Assembly: GCA_964559835.1 (NCBI GenBank)
Contig: CAZLJE010000028.1
Location: forward strand, 1 to 64,000
DNA from: DAISJI01 sp964559835
Lineage (GTDB): Bacteria > Acidobacteriota > Terriglobia > Terriglobales > Acidobacteriaceae
Direction of reading: 5' to 3'
Length of the DNA: 64,000 nucleotides
Part shown: piece after piece, positions 7,200 through 13,903 of the stretch
How the letters are laid out: each line of letters begins with the position of its first letter
Numbering within the stretch: the stretch's first letter is position 1
Notes under the pieces: generated by a model
Databases searched by the model: none
What the model saw: only the letters and a program-made list of their open reading frames with translations
What the model was told of the DNA's origin: nothing
Made by a program: the position numbers and the translations under genes

Positions 7200-9316
7200 A
7201 CGCTCGCTGCCCGCTGCCTTCCCTGTATCTCGATATACACGTTGATCAGCGACACCGCTGCCGGCGTGACACCCGGAATCCGTGAAGCCTGGCCGATCGT
7301 CCGCGGCTTCACGCGGCCGAGCTTTTCTTTCATCTCGCGCGAGAGTCCGCTCACAGCCGCGTAGTCGAACCAGTCGGGGATCGAACGCTGCTCGGACTTC
7401 TTCAGGCGCTCAATCGCGCGCTGTTGCTGGCTGAGGTAGCCCTCGTACTTGATCTCGGTCTCGACGGACTTGAGTTCCTCGCGAAGTTCGATCGGTAGAG
7501 GCGACGCACGCTTCGCGACCGGTTGTTCGCGGAATGCCGGAAGGGTGCGAGTCAAGAGTGTGTCAGGAACCGGGTAATCGGTGATCGGTGATCGGTCATC
7601 GGTGGTTAGAACGTCGGGTACAATTCCGGCGACAGATTCTGCCAGATCTTCGATTCCGATTTCCGGACGTTTCAGCAGTTGTGAGAGCGGTGCACCAATG
7701 TTCGCCAAAAGATCGGGTGTGTGACTGCCGATCACCGAACACCGATCACCGATCACCTTCGCGATGCGCTCTGCCATTTCCGCTGTGACCTTCGTCCGTT
7801 CCAGCAGCCTCTTCACTCGCGCCATGCGCTCCTGCTTTGCCTGAAAATCCTCCCAAGCCTCATCGGTGATCAGCCCGACGCGGCGGCCGTGCGGTGTGAG
7901 TCGACGGTCGGCGTTGTCGATGCGCAGGTGCAGGCGGAATTCAGCGCGCGAGGTGAACATCCGGTAGGGCTCGTTCGTTCCCTTGCTGATGAGGTCGTCG
8001 ATGAGGATGGCTGTGTACGCCTCGGTCCGGTCGAGGATGAGCGGCGCCTCGTTCTTCACCTTCAGCCCGGCGTTGATTCCGGCCATAATCCCCTGGCACG
8101 CGGCCTCTTCGTAGCCGCTGGTGCCGTTGATCTGCCCGGCAAGGAAAAGGCCCGCGATCTGTTTCGTTTCCAGCGTGCGCTCGAGTTCGGTTGGGTCGAT
8201 GGAGTCGTACTCGATGGCGTATCCCGGCCGCAGCATCTCGGCATTTTCGAGCCCCGGGATGGTCTTAAGGATCGCCGCCTGCACTTCATACGGCAGCGAC
8301 GTGCTCATGCCGTTGACGTAGATCTCGTACGTGTTCAGGCCCTCGGGCTCGAGGAAGAGCTGGTGCGTTTCCTTGTCGGGGAACTTGACGATCTTGTCTT
8401 CGATCGAGGGACAATATCGTGGGCCGATACTTTGGATCTGGCCGCTGTACATGGGGGAGCGATGGACGTTCTCGGTGATGATGCGGCGCGTCTCGGCGGT
8501 CGTGTACGCGATGTAGCACGGAACCTGCGCATCGGCGTGCGCGACGCGCTTCGTGCGGAAGCTGAAGGGCGTCGGCTCGGCGTCGCCGGGCTGCACCTGG
8601 AATTGCGACCAGTCGATGGTGCGGCCATCGAGCCGCGGCGGGGTGCCGGTCTTGAGCCTGCATCCACGGAGCCCCAGCTTCTTCAGGTTCTCGCCGAGCA
8701 GGACCGATGGCGGTTCGCCGCTGCGTCCGGCAGGGTATTGTTCTTCGCCGCAATGGATGAGCCCATTGAGGAACGTGCCGGTCGTGATGACCACCGCGCC
8801 CGCGCCGACTTTGCGGCCGTCGCGGAGGATGATGCCGGAACAAACTCGGTCGCTAGTCGCTAGTCGCTGGTCGCTAGCGCCCACCCTTCCAACGTCAGTC
8901 AGGGTGGGGCACCCGGGAACAGGCTCGACGATCAGGTCCGCGACTTCCGCCTGCTTGATCTTGAGGTTCGGTTGCGACTCCAGCACTTCGCGCATCTTCA
9001 GGCGGTACTGCTGCTTGTCGCACTGCGCGCGCGGCGACCAGACGGCTGGCCCGCGTGATGTATTGAGCAGCCGGAACTGGATGCCGACCGCGTCGGTGAT
9101 CTCGCCCATGACGCCGCCGAGCGCATCGACCTCGCGTACCAGGTGGCCCTTGGCGATGCCCCCAACCGCGGGGTTGCACGACATCTGCGCGATCAGATCG
9201 AGATTCAGGGTGAACAGCGCGGTCTTCAGGCCCATGCGCGCGCACGCCATCGCCGCCTCGCAACCGGCATGTCCGGCGCCGACGATCACGACGTCGTATT
9301 GTTCCGAAAACTGCAT
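7196..9316 (-). CDS. mnmG: tRNA U34 carboxymethylaminomethyl synthase subunit MnmG (GidA)
   Basis: MnmG binds FAD and, with MnmE, installs the cmnm5 group on wobble U34 of certain tRNAs. The FAD-binding GAGHAGCEAA motif (from residue 13) and family signatures such as MSCNPAVGGIAKGHLVREVDALGG and CRLKTGTPPR are intact. At 706 aa it is some 70-80 aa longer than usual. The extra residues match intergenic-type repeats: about 134-157 (a CCACCCT/AGGGTGG palindrome plus TCGCTAG heptamers), about 520-530 (CCGATCA heptamers) and about 571-581 (GTGATCG heptamers). All stay in frame and leave the conserved blocks untouched. The partner gene mnmE lies at the far end of the window. Confidence 0.97.
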   Translation of the reverse strand: MQFSEQYDVVIVGAGHAGCEAAMACARMGLKTALFTLNLDLIAQMSCNPAVGGIAKGHLVREVDALGGVMGEITDAVGIQFRLLNTSRGPAVWSPRAQCDKQQYRLKMREVLESQPNLKIKQAEVADLIVEPVPGCPTLTDVGRVGASDQRLATSDRVCSGIILRDGRKVGAGAVVITTGTFLNGLIHCGEEQYPAGRSGEPPSVLLGENLKKLGLRGCRLKTGTPPRLDGRTIDWSQFQVQPGDAEPTPFSFRTKRVAHADAQVPCYIAYTTAETRRIITENVHRSPMYSGQIQSIGPRYCPSIEDKIVKFPDKETHQLFLEPEGLNTYEIYVNGMSTSLPYEVQAAILKTIPGLENAEMLRPGYAIEYDSIDPTELERTLETKQIAGLFLAGQINGTSGYEEAACQGIMAGINAGLKVKNEAPLILDRTEAYTAILIDDLISKGTNEPYRMFTSRAEFRLHLRIDNADRRLTPHGRRVGLITDEAWEDFQAKQERMARVKRLLERTKVTAEMAERIAKVIGDRCSVIGSHTPDLLANIGAPLSQLLKRPEIGIEDLAESVAGIVPDVLTTDDRSPITDYPVPDTLLTRTLPAFREQPVAKRASPLPIELREELKSVETEIKYEGYLSQQQRAIERLKKSEQRSIPDWFDYAAVSGLSREMKEKLGRVKPRTIGQASRIPGVTPAAVSLINVYIEIQGRQRAASV
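7574..7604. repeat. heptamer array inside mnmG (GTGATCG-type)
   Basis: GTAATCG, GTGATCG, GTGATCG, GTCATCG and a partial unit. It is translated as part of a nonconserved stretch in the C-terminal region of MnmG. Confidence 0.75.
7728..7757. repeat. heptamer array inside mnmG (CCGATCA-type)
   Basis: CCGATCA, CCGAACA, CCGATCA, CCGATCA in tandem, about 120 bp from the previous array and complementary in sense to it (GATCGG against CCGATC). Confidence 0.75.
8850..8914. repeat. heptamer array plus CCACCCT/AGGGTGG palindrome inside mnmG
   Basis: TCGCTAG, TCGCTAG, TCGCTGG, TCGCTAG (8850-8877) followed directly by a copy of the palindromic element CCACCCTTCCAAC...AGGGTGGGGCACCC (8881-8914). Other copies of that element are at 30365 and 47881. 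Confidence 0.8.
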
Positions 9317-9373
9317 GAATACTGGTCAGAACCCCACTGGCTCTATTCTACAGGGTTCCTCGCAGAGACCCGC

Positions 9374-9458
9374 AAATGAAGAATGAAGAAGTAAGAATGA
9401 AGAATACAGACGTGATGGCTTTATCATTCTTCATTCTGACTTCTTGATTCTTCATTCC
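9374..9458. repeat. inverted pair of heptamer arrays (GAATGAA / TCATTCT)
   Basis: Five units (AAATGAA, GAATGAA, GAAGTAA, GAATGAA, GAATACA) and, after about 15 bp, five complementary units (TCATTCT x2, GACTTCT, TGATTCT, TCATTCC). A long hairpin is possible. It fills the divergent gap between mnmG and the kinase gene, and the same pair recurs at 20510-20646. Confidence 0.8.
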
Positions 9459-10406
9459 ATGCGTCGCGTCCTCTTCCTTTACAACCCGGTTTCCGGCAGC
9501 GGGCAGGACAAGCGCCTGCGGGCGGTCAGCGGCGCCGCCGAGGTGTTCCGCAGTGCCGGCATCGAAGCCACGGTGGAGGAAATGCCCGCGCCTGGCAGTG
9601 CGACCGCTCAGGCCCGAGCCGCGACCGAGGCCGGTTACGACGCGGTCATCGCATGCGGTGGCGACGGCAGCGTCCACGAGGCGCTGCAGGGATTGGTGAA
9701 CAGCCGAACTGCCTTGGGCGTACTTCCGCTCGGCACCGGCAATGCCCTGGCGAACGATCTTCGGCTTCCGCGCGATCCCGAGCAAGCGGCGCGGATACTG
9801 CTCGCGTCGAAGCCGCGAAAGCTCCGCCTGCCGCGCATGGATTTCGAGCATCCCGCGCCCAGGGTCGCCGGCCACTCGCGTTACTTCCTGGTTGGGGCCG
9901 GGATGGGCGCCGACGCGCACCTCACTTACCGCATGACAGTGGCGTTCAAAAGTCGGTGGGGGATGAGCGCGTACTACGCGGAGGCATGGCGCCAATGGGC
10001 GATGTATTCGTATCCGCTATTCGAGGTGGAGTTCCAGGACGGCGACCGCATGCGGCGCGAGCAGGTGTCGGAGGTGCTGGCGATCCGCATCGAAAACATG
10101 GGTGGCCTGCTGCGGCGGCTCGCTCCAGGCGCTTCGCTGTACCGTGACGACCTGCGCCTCGTGTTGATGAAGTCGCGCAGCCGCTTGTCCTACGTTCGGT
10201 ATGTCGCCGGACTGCAAGTGGACCGCGCGTGGAAAGGCTCGGATATCGAGCTGGTGTATTCAAAAGCGCTCACCTGCAGACCGATCGCCGATGAGACGCG
10301 CATCTATTCGCAGGCCGACGGGGAACTGCTCTCCACATTGCCCGTCTCCATCCAGATGACCGACGCGTACGTGAATCTGCTGGTTCCGGGGAAAAGCGGG
10401 CGTTAG
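9459..10406 (+). CDS. diacylglycerol kinase catalytic-domain (lipid kinase) family protein
   Basis: The 315-aa product has the DAGK_cat fold: NPVSGSG near the N-terminus, ACGGDGSVHEAL around residues 63-75 (the GGDGS nucleotide-binding motif) and LPLGTGNALANDLRLP about 20 residues later. YegS/DgkB/BmrU-type enzymes phosphorylate lipids such as diacylglycerol or undecaprenol; the real substrate is unknown. The ATG at 9459 sits at the end of a heptamer array; a TTG five codons earlier would only add repeat-encoded residues. The stop codon is itself part of the next heptamer array. Confidence 0.88.
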   Translation: MRRVLFLYNPVSGSGQDKRLRAVSGAAEVFRSAGIEATVEEMPAPGSATAQARAATEAGYDAVIACGGDGSVHEALQGLVNSRTALGVLPLGTGNALANDLRLPRDPEQAARILLASKPRKLRLPRMDFEHPAPRVAGHSRYFLVGAGMGADAHLTYRMTVAFKSRWGMSAYYAEAWRQWAMYSYPLFEVEFQDGDRMRREQVSEVLAIRIENMGGLLRRLAPGASLYRDDLRLVLMKSRSRLSYVRYVAGLQVDRAWKGSDIELVYSKALTCRPIADETRIYSQADGELLSTLPVSIQMTDAYVNLLVPGKSGR

Positions 10407-10470
10407 GCATTGGGCGTTAGGAGATGTCGAGTTGCCCAAACGCCCAATGCCCAGAGCCCAATGCCCGTCT
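10399..10470. repeat. inverted pair of heptamer arrays (GGCGTTA / CCCAATG)
   Basis: GGCGTTA, GGCATTG, GGCGTTA (10399-10419), then complementary CCCAATG-type units (10434-10470) between two convergent genes. The first unit supplies the TAG stop of the upstream kinase gene. Confidence 0.75.
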
Positions 10471-11106
10471 CTAATCCTTTTTCGCCGCTGGCTGTGGCGA
10501 GGTGGCCGCCGCCTTGGTGTAGGAGATGGTGCCGGTCTTTTGGTACTTCCCGTTCATCTCTGTTTCCATCGTGAACAGGAATGAATCAGGCTTGATGTCG
10601 GAGTACGTCATTCGCATCTTCATTTTTTGTCCGCCCATGTCCGTATCCATGGTGCCGACGAGCTTATCGCCTTCCCATTTCGTCGTGCCGCTGCTATCGC
10701 AGCCGGTGGGCGTCATCGTGTCGCACCAGATGCCGCTATACGCTTTCGCCTTGTCGTCCCAGTAGATGACGCCATGGCCGGCGAACTTGCCCATGGCGTT
10801 TTGCGAATTGTAGTTTTCAATAATCGACAAGCCACCGGGTCCGCGGGTAAAGACCGCTTTGCCCTTGCCTTCCGTGGCGGGCATTCCCATCATCGGCTCG
10901 AATTTCTCTTCCGTGGTCCAGGTGCCCATCAACATCTTCGAGAGTTTCTGCATTTCCGGCGAAGGCTTCGGTGCCGGCGGCATTCCGCCTTGCGTCGCCT
11001 CAGCTTTGGGTTTGGCTGCTTTCGCCGGCTTGGCGGCGGGCTTGTCCTGTGCCATCGCGGAAACGGTGATTAACGCGACTGCACAAAAAGCAAGTGTTCT
11101 CTTCAT
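10471..11106 (-). CDS. secreted DUF1579-like protein
   Basis: The 211-aa product has a signal peptide (MKRTLAFCAVALITVSAMAQ), then a Lys/Pro/Ala-rich linker to about residue 50. The rest, about 55-200, contains LMGTWTTEEKFEPMMGMP, GVIYWDDKAKAYSGIWCDT and WEGDKLVGTMDTDM, which resemble the DUF1579 lipocalin-like barrel. Families of this kind bind or measure small ligands outside the cell, but no function is established. It stands alone, convergent with the lipid-kinase gene and divergent from ligA. Confidence 0.7.
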   Translation of the reverse strand: MKRTLAFCAVALITVSAMAQDKPAAKPAKAAKPKAEATQGGMPPAPKPSPEMQKLSKMLMGTWTTEEKFEPMMGMPATEGKGKAVFTRGPGGLSIIENYNSQNAMGKFAGHGVIYWDDKAKAYSGIWCDTMTPTGCDSSGTTKWEGDKLVGTMDTDMGGQKMKMRMTYSDIKPDSFLFTMETEMNGKYQKTGTISYTKAAATSPQPAAKKD

Positions 11107-11162
11107 GGTCTGCCTCCTCTAACGCGCGAAAGCATACCGCCGTGACCTCCAATTGTCACTTG

Positions 11163-11190
11163 CCTGAAACCTGACCCCTGAAACCTGAAG
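11163..11190. repeat. heptamer array (CCTGAAA-type, 4 units)
   Basis: CCTGAAA, CCTGACC, CCTGAAA, CCTGAAG directly upstream of ligA. Confidence 0.7.
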
Positions 11191-11209
11191 CCTTGTTTAC
11201 AATTCGCCT

Positions 11210-13231
11210 ATGGCCGCGTCCGCCCGCAAGCGCATCGAGGAATTGCGCGACAAGATCGTCTACCACGAACACCGCTATTACGTTCTCGACGACCCCGAGG
11301 TCTCCGACGCCGAATACGACCTGCTGGTCAACGAACTCAAGCAACTGGAGAAGGAGAATCCGGAGCTGATCACGCCGGATTCGCCGACGCAGCGTGTAGG
11401 AGGCAAGCCGCGCGAAGGGTTCGTGAAAGTGCCGCACTCGTCGCCCATGCTCTCGCTCGACAACGCATACAACGAAGAAGAGCTGCGCGAGTGGGAGCGG
11501 CGCGTGCACGAGCTCAGCGGGCGCAAAGAGATTGAATACGTCTGCGAGCTGAAGCTCGACGGGCTTTCGATGTCGCTGCGGTATCAAGAGGGACGATTGC
11601 AGCGGGCAGTCACGCGTGGTGATGGCTCGACCGGAGAAGACGTCACGCCGAACGTGCGGACCATCCGCTCCGTGCCCCTGGCGGCTGGCACAAAGCAGGC
11701 GAAGATTCCCGGCGATTTCGAGGTGCGCGGCGAAGTCATCATGCCGGCCAAGTCGTTCGAGCGCATGAATGACGAGCGCGAGGCTGCGGGGCAATCGCGT
11801 TTCGCCAATCCACGCAATGCCGCCGCGGGTGCTGTCCGCGTACTGGAGCCGAACATCACTGCGCAACGCCGACTCGACTTCTACGCGTACATGTTCCTGG
11901 TCAACGGCGCGACCTACTTCGACGAGCACGCCAAAGCCCTACGCGCACTAACGGCGGCGGGGTTCAAGGTCAATCCGAATTGGAAAGAGGCGAGCTCGAT
12001 CGACGACGTTTTGAAGTACGTCGCGCAGTGGGAGGGCAAGCGCGATTCGCTCCCATACGAGATCGACGGCGTGGTCATCAAGGTCAACCGCACCGACCTG
12101 CAGCGCCAGCTCGGATTCACCGGCAAGGCGCCGCGCTGGGCCATTGCCTACAAGTACGCTGCGCGCGCCGGAATGACTGTCTTGAAGAACGTTCGCTTCC
12201 AGGTCGGCCGCACCGGAAAACTCACGCCGGTAGCGGAACTCGAGCCGGTCCCGATCGGCGGCACGACAGTGAAAAACGCAACCCTGCACAACGCGGACGA
12301 GATCGATCGCTTGGGAGTGCACATCGGCGATTCCGTCAAAGTTGAACGCGGCGGGGATGTGATCCCCAAAGTCGTCGAGGTGGTGAAGCACGGTAAGGAG
12401 GAGAAGCCGATCCAGTTTCCCACGCGCTGCCCCGTTTGCGGCGGGCACGTCGTCCGCGCCGAGGGCGAGGCCGACCACCGCTGCGTCAACGCGAACTGCC
12501 CGGCGAAGCTTCGGGAGTCGGTCCTGCACTTCGCGTCGCGCGGCGTGATGAACATCGAGGGCTTGGGCGACGTGCTCGTGAACCAGCTCGCCGACCGCGG
12601 CATGGTGAAGAACGTAGCCGACCTGTACAGCCTCACGCGCGACGACCTGCTGAAGCTGGAGCGCATGGGGGAGAAGTCGGCGCAGAACGTCATCGACGAG
12701 ATCGAGAACAGCAAGAAGCTGCCGCTGGAGCGTGTGATCTACGGGCTGGGGATTCGCTTCGTCGGTGAGCGCACGGCGGAGTTCCTCGCCCAGCATTTCG
12801 GTTCGCTCGACGCCATTATCGAAGCCGCTGAGCAAGACGACGAGAATGCCGCGCTCGAAGCGTTGCAGGAAGTCGAAGAGGTAGGACCACGCATCGCCGC
12901 CAGCATCCGGGAATTCTTCCTCGAACCGCGTAATCGCGAGTTGGTCGAGCGCTTGCGCAAAGCCGGCTTGCAATTTACGGGCGTGAAGAAGGTGAAGGGG
13001 ACAAAGCTGGCGGGCATGACATTCGTGCTCACCGGCACGCTGCCCACCTATTCGCGCGACGAGATGAAGAAGCTGATCGAAGCCGCGGGCGGAAAGGTCT
13101 CGGGGTCAGTAAGTAAGAAGACAGACTATGTGGTCGCCGGCGCCGAACCCGGGTCCAAACTCGACAAAGCGCGTGAATTGGGAGTAAAAGTCGTTGACGA
13201 GGATGGCGCGAAAGAACTGCTGGGGGTGTGA
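11210..13231 (+). CDS. ligA: NAD-dependent DNA ligase LigA
   Basis: LigA seals nicks in duplex DNA using NAD+ during replication and repair. The 673-aa protein has the whole domain order: Ia domain (YYVLDDPEVSDAEYD), adenylation domain with K115 in the KLDG motif, OB fold, a four-Cys zinc finger (CPVCGG...CVNANCPAKL, about 407-432), helix-hairpin-helix repeats and a C-terminal BRCT domain (LTGTLPTYSRDEMKKLIEAAGG, from about 600). Length and motifs are those of a working enzyme. The next small gene overlaps its stop. Confidence 0.98.
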   Translation: MAASARKRIEELRDKIVYHEHRYYVLDDPEVSDAEYDLLVNELKQLEKENPELITPDSPTQRVGGKPREGFVKVPHSSPMLSLDNAYNEEELREWERRVHELSGRKEIEYVCELKLDGLSMSLRYQEGRLQRAVTRGDGSTGEDVTPNVRTIRSVPLAAGTKQAKIPGDFEVRGEVIMPAKSFERMNDEREAAGQSRFANPRNAAAGAVRVLEPNITAQRRLDFYAYMFLVNGATYFDEHAKALRALTAAGFKVNPNWKEASSIDDVLKYVAQWEGKRDSLPYEIDGVVIKVNRTDLQRQLGFTGKAPRWAIAYKYAARAGMTVLKNVRFQVGRTGKLTPVAELEPVPIGGTTVKNATLHNADEIDRLGVHIGDSVKVERGGDVIPKVVEVVKHGKEEKPIQFPTRCPVCGGHVVRAEGEADHRCVNANCPAKLRESVLHFASRGVMNIEGLGDVLVNQLADRGMVKNVADLYSLTRDDLLKLERMGEKSAQNVIDEIENSKKLPLERVIYGLGIRFVGERTAEFLAQHFGSLDAIIEAAEQDDENAALEALQEVEEVGPRIAASIREFFLEPRNRELVERLRKAGLQFTGVKKVKGTKLAGMTFVLTGTLPTYSRDEMKKLIEAAGGKVSGSVSKKTDYVVAGAEPGSKLDKARELGVKVVDEDGAKELLGV

Positions 13232-13476
13232 CCGTCTTGACCACTATGACCGAAGAGCAAGTCACCGGCATTGTTGAGCACGTGGGGTTATACGAAAGCA
13301 CAGTCGGCGTGCGCGACTGGTGCATCGCGTTCCTCAATGTGAACGGACAATCGCGCATGATCGTGTTCGACGCCGACGTCCGCGACCATCTGCCCATCGG
13401 CCGCCGGGTACAGGTGAGCTACCAACCATCGGCGTCGAACAGCGCGGTCACGCTGCTGGACCGGAAATTGTTGTAG
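13228..13476 (+). CDS. small beta-rich protein of unknown function, coupled to ligA
   Basis: An 82-aa product that overlaps the ligA stop codon by 4 nt from a GTG start. In-frame TTG at 13237 has a better distance to a GGGGG site, and ATG at 13246 is also possible, so the first residues are uncertain. The sequence alternates hydrophobic and polar residues (VTGIVEHVGLYES, WCIAFLNVNGQSRMIVFDADV, GRRVQVSYQPS) as in an OB-like beta barrel. No motif names a function. Overlap with ligA suggests co-translation. Confidence 0.6.
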   Translation: MTVLTTMTEEQVTGIVEHVGLYESTVGVRDWCIAFLNVNGQSRMIVFDADVRDHLPIGRRVQVSYQPSASNSAVTLLDRKLL

Positions 13477-13559
13477 CAATTCACTGTGGCGAGGAAACAC
13501 TTCGCCGATGTCCTCCGGACCGCAGGGCGGGCGCCCTGCTGAACTGAACTTAGAGGAGA

Positions 13560-13835
13560 CTAGCTCTCCAGCTTCGCCAGCTTACTCTCCAAGTCCTGTA
13601 ACGACCGCGTCAGCATCTGCTGGTAACGCTCGTTGTGCGTGTTCGCAATCTCGTGGCGCACTTTGGCGCGCGCGGCTTCCAGATTGCGCTTTTCGATCTG
13701 TTTTTGGACTTGGTCAGCCGTGCGCTGCTTCTTGTCCCGGGCTACGAAGTTTGTAGATTTGGATTCAATCTGTTCTTCGACGGCTTTCGATTCCCAACCT
13801 CTGGCCATGTTCATCATTATAGGCCTGTTTTCCAC
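13560..13835 (-). CDS. small charged coiled-coil protein
   Basis: Up to 91 aa, rich in Glu, Lys, Arg and Gln. Residues about 30-90 have heptad spacing typical of a coiled coil (EKRNLEAARAKVRHEIANTHNERYQQML). Four in-frame ATGs lie at 13835, 13817, 13814 and 13808; the last gives MARGWESKAVEEQ, which looks like the conserved start. A TATAAT occurs between the first and the third, so a short-leader or leaderless start at 13808 is possible. Function unknown. Confidence 0.65.
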   Translation of the reverse strand: MENRPIMMNMARGWESKAVEEQIESKSTNFVARDKKQRTADQVQKQIEKRNLEAARAKVRHEIANTHNERYQQMLTRSLQDLESKLAKLES

Positions 13836-13903
13836 AGCTTAGACAGGAATTCTGCCTGAGTTGTCGGCCCGAAACATAGCCCTAATGAACTAGGTGGAAT
13901 TGC

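Noticed and set aside
9374..9458. Heptamer arrays as a possible CRISPR array
   Set aside because: Units are 7 nt without spacers of constant size, and no cas gene is in the window.
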